Of a DNA stretch of 64,000 nt, positions 18,166-26,038 are shown piece by piece. Origin of the DNA: JADCGM01 sp943370355 (lineage in GTDB: Bacteria > Pseudomonadota > Alphaproteobacteria > Sphingomonadales > Sphingomonadaceae). Within the stretch, counting starts at the first letter, position 1. The number at the start of each line of letters is the position of its first letter. The notes under the pieces are model-generated. The model saw nothing but the letters and a program-made list of their open reading frames with translations. It did not search any database and was not told the origin of the DNA. Position numbers and translations under genes: made by a program. The DNA is taken from positions 62,001 through 126,000 of the forward strand of contig CALRQP020000007.1 of the NCBI GenBank assembly GCA_943370355.1. The letters are read 5' to 3'.

Positions 18166-19164
18166 TTGTCCTCAACGCCTCTCGCCCACCCCGATCCGCA
18201 CGCGACCACGGTCATGGACGCGCCCGACACGACCGTCGATGCGCGCGCCGTCTTTGGCGTCGATGTCGACATGCAGATCCCGGCCTTTTCGGTCGCCGAT
18301 GAGCGGGTGCCCGACCTCGATCCCAATTATGTGTTCGATCCGGACACGACGCTGGCGATCCTCGCGGGCTTTGCATTCAACCGCCGCGTGATGATCCAAG
18401 GCTATCACGGCACCGGCAAGTCGACGCATATCGAGCAGGTCGCGGCGCGGTTGAAATGGCCGTGCGTGCGCATCAACCTAGATTCGCACATCAGCCGCAT
18501 CGACCTCGTCGGCAAGGACGCGATCGTGCTCAAGGATGGCAAGCAGGTCACCGAATTCCGCGAGGGGCTGCTGCCCTGGTGCCTGCAGACGCCGACCGCG
18601 CTGGTGTTTGACGAATATGACGCGGGGCGGCCCGACGTGATGTTCGTGATCCAGCGCGTGCTTGAAGTCGAGGGCAAGCTGACGCTGCTCGACCAGAACC
18701 GCGTGATCCGGCCGAACCCCTATTTCCGCCTGTTCGCGACGGCGAACACCGTCGGCCTCGGCGATACGACGGGCCTCTATCACGGCACGCAGCAGATCAA
18801 TCAGGGCCAAATGGACCGCTGGTCGATCGTGACAACGCTCAACTATCTGCCGGCCGACACCGAAACCGACATCGTGCTGGCGAAGGCACTTGGCTTCGAT
18901 CGCAAGACCGTCGCCAACATGGTCAAGGTCGCCGACATGACGCGCACCGGCTTCATGTCGGGCGATATCTCGACGGTCATGAGCCCGCGCACCGTGCTGA
19001 CATGGGCGCAGAATGCGACGATCTTCAAAAATCTCGGCTTCGCGTTCCGCGTGTCGTTCCTGAATAAGTGCGACGAGAATGAGCGGTCGCTGGTCGCCGA
19101 ATATTATCAGCGCGTATTCGGCGAGGACCTGCCCGAAAGCGTCGCGGTGAAGTCGAAGCGCTAG
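18166..19164 (+). CDS. cobS: CobS, AAA+ subunit of cobaltochelatase
   Basis: AAA+ ATPase of 332 residues, very close to CobS, which with CobT (and CobN) inserts cobalt into hydrogenobyrinic acid a,c-diamide. Walker A is GYHGTGKST (about 79-87), Walker B is ALVFDEYDAG, and the DNSxxS-like arginine-finger region LFATANTVGLGDTTG is seen. The start is a TTG at 18166 with GAAAGAAG upstream; an internal ATG at 18214 is an alternative that gives a length closer to that of Pseudomonas CobS. It is followed by cobT after 10 bases. No cobN is in the window. Confidence 0.93.
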   Translation: MSSTPLAHPDPHATTVMDAPDTTVDARAVFGVDVDMQIPAFSVADERVPDLDPNYVFDPDTTLAILAGFAFNRRVMIQGYHGTGKSTHIEQVAARLKWPCVRINLDSHISRIDLVGKDAIVLKDGKQVTEFREGLLPWCLQTPTALVFDEYDAGRPDVMFVIQRVLEVEGKLTLLDQNRVIRPNPYFRLFATANTVGLGDTTGLYHGTQQINQGQMDRWSIVTTLNYLPADTETDIVLAKALGFDRKTVANMVKVADMTRTGFMSGDISTVMSPRTVLTWAQNATIFKNLGFAFRVSFLNKCDENERSLVAEYYQRVFGEDLPESVAVKSKR

Positions 19165-19174
19165 TCGCGCGGCG

Positions 19175-21034
19175 ATGGCCCAGCCCGAAAATCCGCTCGA
19201 AGACTTTCGGCTCGCGCTGGCGGGAACGCTGCGCGCGATGGGGCATGAACCCGAGGGCGAGGTGCAATATACCGCCGACCGGCCGCAGATGGCGGGGAAG
19301 CAGGCGCGCGTGCCGCAGCCGGCACGATCACTCCCCGCCGACCAGGTTGCCGAGGCGCGCGGTTGGGCGGATGCGTTCGCGCTGCGGCAGCGGCATCATG
19401 ACGTGGCAGCGCATGCCAAGGGTCAGCCCCCCGCCGGCCTGCCGCGCGACATCTTCAACGCCGTCGAACAGGCCCGGATCGAGGCGCTGGGCTCGAACGA
19501 CATGGCGGGGGTCGCGGCCAATCTGCGCGGGATGACGACGGCGCGCATCAAGGCCGATCCGATCGCGCGCGCGCGTACCGAAGCCGAGGTACCGCTAGCG
19601 TCGGCGATCCAGCTGCTGGTGCGCGAGCGGCTGACCGGCGATGCGCCGCCCGACGGGGCCGCAGCAGCGGTCGACATGGTGCGCGAACGCATCGAGGCGA
19701 AGGCCGGCGCGCATCTCGACCAGCTGCTGGCGCGCATCGAGGATCAGGCGGCGTTCGGGCAGATGCTAAAGCATGTCCTCGCTGACCTCGGCCTCGGCGA
19801 GGAGCCGACCGACGAGCCCGAAAAAGACGAGTCGGAGGAGGCCGAGGAGCAGGATCAGGACAAGCCCGACGACTCCGGCGACGACGACAATGAGGAGGAT
19901 TCGGGCGGCACCGAAACCTCGACCGAGACGCGCACCGAACAGTCCGACACCGCCGACGAGAGCGAGCAGGCGGCGGGCGAGATGGAATCGGACATGATGT
20001 CCGACGCCGAGATGGGCGAGGAAGGCGACGAGGGCATGATGCCCTGGCGGCCCAACCCGTCTGAACGCGACCTGCCGCCCGACTTCGATTACCGCGTCTA
20101 CACGACCGCGCATGACGAGACCGTCGGTGCGGAGGAACTCTGCGATCCCGACGAGCTGACGCGGCTGCGCGCCTATCTCGACCAGCAGCTCACGCATCTG
20201 CAGGGTGCTGTGACCAAGCTTGCCAACCGGCTGCAGCGGCGGCTGATGGCGCAGCAGAACCGCGCCTGGGATTTCGACCAGGAAGAAGGCGTGCTCGACG
20301 CGGCGCGGCTGACGCGCATCGTCGTCAACCCGACGCATGCGCTCAGCTACAAGATCGAGCGCGACACCAAATTCCGCGACACCGTCGTGACGCTGCTCAT
20401 CGACAACAGTGGCTCGATGCGTGGCCGTCCGATCTCGATCGCGGCGATCTGTGCCGACATTCTCGCGCGCACGCTCGAGCGCTGCTCGGTGAAGGTCGAG
20501 ATCCTCGGCTTCACGACGCGCGCGTGGAAGGGCGGGCAGGCGCGCGAGAAATGGCTCGCCGACGGCCGCCCGGCGAAGCCCGGCCGCCTCAACGACCTGC
20601 GCCATATCGTCTACAAGACTGCCGACGCGCCGTGGCGCCGGGCACGCAAGAATCTCGGGCTGATGATGCGCGAGGGGCTGCTCAAGGAAAATATCGACGG
20701 CGAGGCGCTGCTTTGGGCGCATCAGCGGCTGGTGGCGCGCAATGAGGATCGCCGCATCCTGATGGTGATCAGCGACGGCGCGCCGGTCGACGATTCGACG
20801 CTCAGCGTTAACAGCGGCAATTATCTGGAACGCCACCTGCGGCAGGTGATCGGCTGGATCGAGGGCAAGTCGCCGGTCGAGCTCATCGCCGTCGGCATCG
20901 GCCATGATGTGACGCGCTATTATCAGCGGGCGGTGACGATCATGGACGCAGAGCAGCTGGGGGGCACGCTGATCGAGCAGCTGGCGCAGTTGTTTGAAGA
21001 GGATGGGGCGGGGAAGCCGAAAGGGCGGCGGTAG
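19175..21034 (+). CDS. cobT: CobT, VWA subunit of cobaltochelatase
   Basis: Protein of 619 residues that forms the chaperone-like complex with CobS. It has an N-terminal helical domain, a long acidic linker (about 208-288, mainly Glu, Asp and Ser) and a C-terminal von Willebrand A domain with the MIDAS motif DNSGSM (410-415) and a later ISDGAP. This is the full CobT layout. It lies 10 bases after cobS. The cobT end is followed directly by a palindromic repeat and the GIY-YIG gene. Confidence 0.95.
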   Translation: MAQPENPLEDFRLALAGTLRAMGHEPEGEVQYTADRPQMAGKQARVPQPARSLPADQVAEARGWADAFALRQRHHDVAAHAKGQPPAGLPRDIFNAVEQARIEALGSNDMAGVAANLRGMTTARIKADPIARARTEAEVPLASAIQLLVRERLTGDAPPDGAAAAVDMVRERIEAKAGAHLDQLLARIEDQAAFGQMLKHVLADLGLGEEPTDEPEKDESEEAEEQDQDKPDDSGDDDNEEDSGGTETSTETRTEQSDTADESEQAAGEMESDMMSDAEMGEEGDEGMMPWRPNPSERDLPPDFDYRVYTTAHDETVGAEELCDPDELTRLRAYLDQQLTHLQGAVTKLANRLQRRLMAQQNRAWDFDQEEGVLDAARLTRIVVNPTHALSYKIERDTKFRDTVVTLLIDNSGSMRGRPISIAAICADILARTLERCSVKVEILGFTTRAWKGGQAREKWLADGRPAKPGRLNDLRHIVYKTADAPWRRARKNLGLMMREGLLKENIDGEALLWAHQRLVARNEDRRILMVISDGAPVDDSTLSVNSGNYLERHLRQVIGWIEGKSPVELIAVGIGHDVTRYYQRAVTIMDAEQLGGTLIEQLAQLFEEDGAGKPKGRR

Positions 21035-21046
21035 TATTTATTCTTC

Positions 21047-21104
21047 TGTCATCCCGGCCTTGAGCCGGGACCCAGCGAAACAAGAACGCGCGCGGCAGCG
21101 CGCT
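21047..21104 (+). repeat. dispersed palindromic repeat, left copy flanking the GIY-YIG gene
   Basis: Begins TGTCATCCCGGCCTTGAGCC and continues through GGGACCCAGCGAAAC to a GCGCGCGGCAGCGCGC-like palindrome. It is a near-exact inverted partner of 21457-21515 across the GIY-YIG gene; over the aligned length only a few bases differ. It lies directly after the cobT stop and may also act as a transcript end. Confidence 0.85.
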
Positions 21105-21162
21105 TACGCACCGTCCGGGTGGCCGGGGTGATTGCGCGAAGTCATCTCGCCATGATCGTGCA

Positions 21163-21450
21163 ATGTCTCGCGGCCCCTATTTCGTTTACATTCTGGCAAG
21201 CGGCCGAAACGGCACATTGTATGTCGGTGTGACCAACGACCTTGCGAGGCGCGTCAGCGAACATAAGCTGGGAAACGCGAGCGAGTTCACGCGAAAATAT
21301 GGGGTCAAACATCTCGTCTGGTGCGAGAGCTTCATTCAGGTCGCCGATGCCGTCGCTTGCGAAAAACGGATCAAGCGTTGGCGGCGCGCGTGGAAGCTGG
21401 AATTGGTTGAAGCGGTTAATCCTGACTGGCAGGACTTGGCGCTGTTCTGA
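21163..21450 (+). CDS. small GIY-YIG nuclease-domain protein
   Basis: Protein of 95 residues that is only a GIY-YIG domain (UPF0213/YhbQ-like). The motif is split as VYILASGRNGTLYVGVT, followed by the Arg of RRVSEHK and the catalytic Glu region near CEKRIKRWRR. Such single-domain proteins are expected to nick or cut DNA. It lies between two inverted copies of a dispersed repeat, and no typical transposase is nearby. Its role in the cell is unknown; a part in movement of the repeats is possible but unproven. Confidence 0.88.
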   Translation: MSRGPYFVYILASGRNGTLYVGVTNDLARRVSEHKLGNASEFTRKYGVKHLVWCESFIQVADAVACEKRIKRWRRAWKLELVEAVNPDWQDLALF

Positions 21451-21456
21451 TGGTGG

Positions 21457-21515
21457 GCGCGCTCCCGCGCGCGTTCTTTCGTTTCGCTGGGTCCCGGGTC
21501 AAGCCCGGGATGACA
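21457..21515 (-). repeat. dispersed palindromic repeat, right copy flanking the GIY-YIG gene
   Basis: Inverted copy of 21047-21104. It begins six bases after the nuclease stop and ends in GGGATGACA. It shares the GTCATCCCGG...GGGACCCAGCGAAAC core with the left copy and with the 23014-23130 element. Confidence 0.85.
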
Positions 21516-21538
21516 GACTATTTTGGGATCGCGAACGG

Positions 21539-22801
21539 TTAGGCGTTCAGCCAATCCGCGATCCGGTCCAACCCAAGGAGTGCGTCGTAGCCGCCCCGGG
21601 GTCGCACCACTGCCCAATCAGAGCCGTTCACCAGTACCTCGGGGACCAGCAGCCGGCTGTTGTAGGTATTGGCCATAGTCGCGCCATAAGCGCCTGCGGT
21701 CAGAAAGACGATGAGGTCGCCCGCCTCGAGCGGCGTCAGGTCGCGGCCCATCGCGAAGGTGTCGCCGGTCTCGCAAATGGGGCCGACGATGTTCGCCGTC
21801 ATGGCCCCCTCGCGCGGCCGGACGGCGCGGATGTCGTGCCAGGCGTCGTAGAGGCTCGGGCGCATGAGGTCGTTCATCGCGGCGTCGGCGACGACGAATT
21901 TGGTGGTCGCTCCGTCCTTCAGGCGGATCACGCGGCTGACCAGTACACCGGCGTTGCCGACGATGAGGCGACCCGGCTCGAACATCAGGCGGACGTTCCA
22001 GCCTTTGGTCACCCGCGCGACCATCGCGCCATAGTCGGCGGGGGAGGGCGGCACCGGTAGGCTCGGATCATACGGGATGCCAAGGCCGCCGCCGAGGTCG
22101 GCCCGGTCGATGGCATGACCAGCGGCGCGCAGTTCGGCAATCAGCTCGCCGGTCCGGCTGAACGCGGCTTCCAGCGGCGCGAGGCTGGTGAGCTGGCTGC
22201 CGATGTGCAGGGCGATGCCGCAGGCGTTGAGGCCGGGCAGCGCCGCGGCCGTCGCGAAGGCGCTGGCGGCACGGGCCAGAGGGATGCCGAACTTGTTCTC
22301 GGCCTTGCCGGTCGAGATTTTCGCATGCGTTCCGGCATCGACATCGGGGTTGATGCGCAGCGTCACGGTCGCGGTGCGGGCGAGCGCGGTCGCGACCGCC
22401 GACAGGTCCTCGCCTTCGGGTTCGGATTCGAGGTTGAACTGCCCGACCCCGGCGATCAACGCCTCGGCCATTTCCTCGCGGGTCTTGCCGACACCTGAGA
22501 AGATGATGCGCTCGGGCGGCACCCCCGCCGCGAGCGCCCGCTTCATCTCGCCGACCGAGACGACATCTGCCCCCGCGCCGAGCCGCGCCAGCGTCGCGAT
22601 GACACTGAGATTTGGGTTGGCCTTCACCGCATAGGCGACCTGTGCGTCGAGACCCGCCAGCGCCTCGGTGAAGACGCGGTAGTGGCGTTCGATCGTCGCG
22701 GTCGAATAGCAATAGAAGGGCGTGCCGACTTCAGCAGCCAGCGTTTCGAGGTTTACGTCCTCGGCGTGGAGCACGCCGCTCCTGAGCGTGAAGTGATCCA
22801 T
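21539..22801 (-). CDS. lysA: diaminopimelate decarboxylase
   Basis: PLP enzyme of 420 residues that makes lysine from meso-diaminopimelate. The PLP lysine is in YAVKANPN (Lys60); HIGSQL and the substrate-side Cys segment GPICETGDTF are present. The ATG overlaps the stop of the lipoprotein gene (TGATG), so argH, the lipoprotein and lysA form one coupled operon. This order is common in alphaproteobacteria. Length is normal. Confidence 0.95.
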   Translation of the reverse strand: MDHFTLRSGVLHAEDVNLETLAAEVGTPFYCYSTATIERHYRVFTEALAGLDAQVAYAVKANPNLSVIATLARLGAGADVVSVGEMKRALAAGVPPERIIFSGVGKTREEMAEALIAGVGQFNLESEPEGEDLSAVATALARTATVTLRINPDVDAGTHAKISTGKAENKFGIPLARAASAFATAAALPGLNACGIALHIGSQLTSLAPLEAAFSRTGELIAELRAAGHAIDRADLGGGLGIPYDPSLPVPPSPADYGAMVARVTKGWNVRLMFEPGRLIVGNAGVLVSRVIRLKDGATTKFVVADAAMNDLMRPSLYDAWHDIRAVRPREGAMTANIVGPICETGDTFAMGRDLTPLEAGDLIVFLTAGAYGATMANTYNSRLLVPEVLVNGSDWAVVRPRGGYDALLGLDRIADWLNA

Positions 22802-23142
22802 CAGCCGGGCGGGGGCAGGTCGAACTTGTCGTCCTGGCGCGGCTTGGAATTCTTGACCGGATCGTCAGCGCGATCGGGCGCGGCTTGAGGCGGCGGGACC
22901 AGCAGCCGCTCGGTCGTGGCGGGGGCGGTTGCGCCAAAGGCGACTGGTATGGGCGCCTTGCCGGCCGGCCGTTCGAGATCGCCCTTGCCGCCGCAGGCTG
23001 TCACAAACAACATCGTCATCCCGGCGAACGCCGGGACCCAGGAGCGCCGCGAAAATGCACGCGTCAGCGTGCGCGCGCTATCGCGCGCGTTATATTTGGC
23101 TTCTGGGTCCCGGCGTTCGCCGGGATGACGGACAATATGCAT
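22801..23142 (-). CDS. small lipoprotein with repeat-derived N-terminus
   Basis: Protein of 113 residues. The mature part begins at CGGKGDLE after a lipobox-like VTAC and is rich in Pro, Ala and Asp, as in the short lipoproteins found between argH and lysA. The ATG at 23142 overlaps the argH stop (TGATG). The segment from residue 5 to 43 is encoded by a 117-base palindromic element read in frame (23014-23130). The hydrophobic run SWVPAFAGMTMLFVTAC with preceding Arg-Arg could serve as signal peptide, so part of it comes from the element. An internal ATG at the element end gives a signal peptide too short to work. Confidence 0.65.
   Translation of the reverse strand: MHIVRHPGERRDPEAKYNARDSARTLTRAFSRRSWVPAFAGMTMLFVTACGGKGDLERPAGKAPIPVAFGATAPATTERLLVPPPQAAPDRADDPVKNSKPRQDDKFDLPPPG
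23014..23130. repeat. 117-bp palindromic element inside the lipoprotein gene
   Basis: Outer arms at 23014-23041 and 23103-23130 are perfect 28-base inverted repeats; each arm also folds on itself (CCCGGCG-AA-CGCCGGG). The 61-base middle contains further GC palindromes. Length 117 is a multiple of three and the lipoprotein frame has no stop. The ends CGTCATCCCGG and CCGGGATGACG match the 21 kb repeats. Confidence 0.9.
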
Positions 23143-24581
23143 CACAGTCCCAACTCCCGCTTCGCTTCGGCGATGCGCGCGCGCACCTGATCGGGGGCGG
23201 TGCCGCCGTGGCTGATCCGGCTCGCGACCGAGGATTCGACGGTGAGCACCGCGAACACGCGCTCGTCGATCCGGCTGTCGACGGCCTTCAGCGCCGCGAG
23301 CGACAGGTCGGCGAGGCCGCAATTCGCTGCCTCCGCCGCCTTCACAGCGCGGCCGGTGATGTGATGCGCTTCGCGGAACGGCACGCCGCCTTCGCGGACC
23401 AGCCAGTCGGCGAGATCGGTCGCGGTCGAGAAGCCGCCGGCAGCCGCCGCGCGCATGCGGTCGGTGCGGAAGGTCAGCGTTTCGATCATGCCGGTCATCG
23501 CAGCGAGGCAGAGCGCGAGTGTGTCGAAACTCGCGAACACCGGCTCCTTGTCGTCCTGCATGTCCTTCGAATAGGCGAGGGGCAGGCCCTTCATCGTGAC
23601 GGCGAGTGCCTGCAGATTGCCGAGCAGCCGGCCGCTATGCCCGCGCACCAGTTCGGCCGCGTCGGGGTTGCGCTTCTGCGGCATGATCGAGGAGCCGGTC
23701 GAGTAAGCATCGGGCAGCGTGACGAAGCCATAAGGCTGGCTCGCCCAGATGACGATTTCCTCAGCGAGGCGTGACAGGTGCAGGCCGGTCAGCGCCGACG
23801 CCGACAGGAACTCCAGCGCGAAATCCCGGTCCGACACGCTGTCGAGCGAATTGCGCGTCGGCCGGTCGAAGCCGAGCGCTGCCGCAGTTGCGGCACGGTC
23901 GATCGGAAAGCTCGTGCCGGCGAGCGCCGCCGAGCCCAGCGGGCATTCGTTAAGGCGGCTGCGGCAATCGGCGAAGCGGCTGCGGTCCCGCCGTGCCATC
24001 TCGACATAGGCCATCAGATGGTGGCCAAGCGTCACCGGCTGCGCGACCTGCAGGTGGGTAAAGCCCGGCATCACGTTGGCGGCATGCTCCTCGGCACGCG
24101 CAAGCAACGCAGTTTGGAACGCTTTCAGGCCAGCATCGAGGCTGTCGATGGCGTCGCGGACCCAGAGGCGGAAGTCGGTCGCGACCTGGTCATTGCGTGA
24201 CCGCGCGGTGTGCAGCCGACCCGCATCCGGCCCGATCAGGCCGCTCAGCCGGGTTTCGACATGCATGTGAATGTCTTCGAGCGCCAAATCCTCGACGAGG
24301 CCGCCGTCGGCATATTCTGCTTCGACGGCATCGAGGCCGGTCAGGATCGCCTCGGCAGCAGCGGCGTCGATGACGCCGGTGTCGCGCAGCATTGCGGCAT
24401 GCGCCTTCGATCCGGCGACGTCCTGCCTCCACAGCCGCTTGTCGAACGGGATGGAGGCGTTAATGTCGCGCATCACCGCCGACGGGCCGCCGGCAAAGCG
24501 GCCGCCCCACAGCTGATTGGACCCGGATTTGCGCGCGTCGATTTTCGCTCTCCTTGCCGTCGCAGTTATCGGCGGCGGCAC
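23142..24581 (-). CDS. argH: argininosuccinate lyase
   Basis: Lyase of the arginine pathway (argininosuccinate to arginine and fumarate). The conserved body starts at LWGGRFAGGPS and contains the signature GSSIMPQKRNPD with its catalytic Ser. The start is unclear. The best ribosome site, AAGGAG (24555-24550), is seven bases upstream of an ATC codon at 24542, which would give 466 residues, close to the family norm. The nearest ordinary start in frame is GTG at 24581 with no good ribosome site; I give that as the boundary. The 5' end overlaps the divergent TlpA gene. It is the first gene of argH-lipoprotein-lysA. Confidence 0.9.
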   Translation of the reverse strand: MPPPITATARRAKIDARKSGSNQLWGGRFAGGPSAVMRDINASIPFDKRLWRQDVAGSKAHAAMLRDTGVIDAAAAEAILTGLDAVEAEYADGGLVEDLALEDIHMHVETRLSGLIGPDAGRLHTARSRNDQVATDFRLWVRDAIDSLDAGLKAFQTALLARAEEHAANVMPGFTHLQVAQPVTLGHHLMAYVEMARRDRSRFADCRSRLNECPLGSAALAGTSFPIDRAATAAALGFDRPTRNSLDSVSDRDFALEFLSASALTGLHLSRLAEEIVIWASQPYGFVTLPDAYSTGSSIMPQKRNPDAAELVRGHSGRLLGNLQALAVTMKGLPLAYSKDMQDDKEPVFASFDTLALCLAAMTGMIETLTFRTDRMRAAAAGGFSTATDLADWLVREGGVPFREAHHITGRAVKAAEAANCGLADLSLAALKAVDSRIDERVFAVLTVESSVASRISHGGTAPDQVRARIAEAKRELGL

Positions 24582-25068
24582 ACCGTCCGAGGCAGTTACG
24601 CAAAAGGCCCCGAAGCCGCAACCGGCTGCGGTGCGCACGATCGACCGGTCGCATGCGGGGCAGGCGGCTCCGGCCGTCGCGCTGGAGGCCAAGGGCGGGG
24701 CGCAGAAACGGCTGGCGGCGTTCGCGGGCAAGCCGCTGCTCGTCAACCTCTGGGCAACCTGGTGCGCGCCCTGTGTCGCGGAAATGCCGGCGCTGGACCG
24801 GCTGTCGGCGGCGGCGAAGGGCCGGATCACCGTGCTGCCGGTGAGTCAGGATCTGGAGGGCTGGCGTGCCGTCGACGGTTTTTTCCGGCCGGGGCGGTTC
24901 AAGTCGCTGACGCCGCTGCTCGACCAGCCCAATGACCTGGCGCTGGCGCTCGGTGCGAAGGGGCTGCCGATGACGGTGCTCTATGATGCGAAGGGCAAGG
25001 AAGTCTGGCGGATCAACGGGCCGATGGAATGGGATTCGCCGGCGGCGGCGAAGCTGCTGGGCCTGTAG
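24529..25068 (+). CDS. TlpA-like thioredoxin-fold protein
   Basis: Exported thiol-disulfide protein of 179 residues. The start is TTG at 24529, followed by Arg and a hydrophobic stretch (RASIFALLAVAVIGGG) as signal peptide or anchor; another TTG lies at 24517. The redox motif is WATWCAPC, followed by the typical cis-Pro region LPMTVLYD. TlpA proteins reduce cytochrome c thiols or copper-chaperone Cys pairs in the periplasm. The 5' end overlaps argH on the other strand. The stop is followed immediately by the convergent mltG end. Confidence 0.85.
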   Translation: MRASIFALLAVAVIGGGTPSEAVTQKAPKPQPAAVRTIDRSHAGQAAPAVALEAKGGAQKRLAAFAGKPLLVNLWATWCAPCVAEMPALDRLSAAAKGRITVLPVSQDLEGWRAVDGFFRPGRFKSLTPLLDQPNDLALALGAKGLPMTVLYDAKGKEVWRINGPMEWDSPAAAKLLGL

Positions 25069-26031
25069 CTACATTTCCCCGCGGGCGCGACGGATCGCGC
25101 GCCATTTGGCGACATTGCTGTTTTGCTCACTGAGCGTGTTGGCGAATACGTGGCCGCCAGTGCCGTCGGCGACGAAATAAAGAGCCTTGGTCGGAGCGGG
25201 GTCGAGCACGGCGGCGATGCTCTCGCGGCCCGGGTTGGCGACCGGCCCTTTGGGCAGGCCGGGTACGAGATAGGTATTGTAGCCGGTGTCGCGGCGCAGT
25301 TCCGAGCGCTTGATGCGGCGGCCGAGCGGCTTGCCCTTGGTGATCGGGTAGATGACGGTCGGGTCGGCATCGAGCTTCATGCCGATGCGCAGCCGGTTGG
25401 AATAGACTCCGGCAACCATGCGGCGTTCCGACGGTTTGCCAGTTTCCTTTTCGACGATCGAGGCAAGGATGATCGCTTCCTCGGGTGTTTTGACGACGGT
25501 CGTCGGTTTGCGCGCCTTCCACAGGTCCGCCAGCGTGCGCTTCATCGCCGCCTGCATGCGCGCCGCGACCTTGGCGCGCGGCTCGTCGCGCTCGAAGCTG
25601 TAGGTGTCGGGGAGGATCGATCCTTCGGCCAGCGTTGGCACTTGCCCGGTGAGCGTCGGATTGCCGAGCAGCCGCTCCTGCACGAGGATCGACGGCATGC
25701 CTTCTGGGATCGTGACTTTATATTGCAGCGCCTCGCCCGATTGGAGCAGGCGCAAGATCGCCGCAGCGCTGGTGCGCGCCGGGATGCGATATTCGCCATA
25801 CTTGACCGGCGCCTTCGATCCGAATTGCGCGGCAAGGCGGCGGAACAGCCCGGCGCTGCCGATGGCTCCAGCCTTTTCGAGTGCGTAGCTGGCACGGGCG
25901 AGCGAGCTACCACGCTCGATCGTCACGGTCACCGGCCGCGACGACGGGCCGGGCCCGCGCCATGCGAAGCCGATGAAGGCCGCGATCACGAGAGCGGCAG
26001 CAACCGCGGCGAGGAGCAGTTTCGACTTCAC
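25069..26031 (-). CDS. mltG: endolytic murein transglycosylase MltG
   Basis: Inner-membrane glycan-terminating enzyme of 320 residues. One N-terminal membrane helix (about 5-24) is followed by a LysM-like segment and the YceG domain. The catalytic Glu is in ASIVEKETGK, and the downstream segment YNTYLVPGLPKGPVANPG is conserved. It cuts nascent glycan strands and sets their length. It follows fabF closely, as in many proteobacteria where fatty acid genes and mltG share an operon. Length is normal. Confidence 0.94.
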   Translation of the reverse strand: MKSKLLLAAVAAALVIAAFIGFAWRGPGPSSRPVTVTIERGSSLARASYALEKAGAIGSAGLFRRLAAQFGSKAPVKYGEYRIPARTSAAAILRLLQSGEALQYKVTIPEGMPSILVQERLLGNPTLTGQVPTLAEGSILPDTYSFERDEPRAKVAARMQAAMKRTLADLWKARKPTTVVKTPEEAIILASIVEKETGKPSERRMVAGVYSNRLRIGMKLDADPTVIYPITKGKPLGRRIKRSELRRDTGYNTYLVPGLPKGPVANPGRESIAAVLDPAPTKALYFVADGTGGHVFANTLSEQNSNVAKWRAIRRARGEM

Positions 26032-26038
26032 GGCTGTC

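Noticed and set aside
21047..21515. Interpretation as a CRISPR array or classical insertion sequence
   Set aside because: There are only two inverted copies with one nuclease gene between them, no regular spacers and no transposase.
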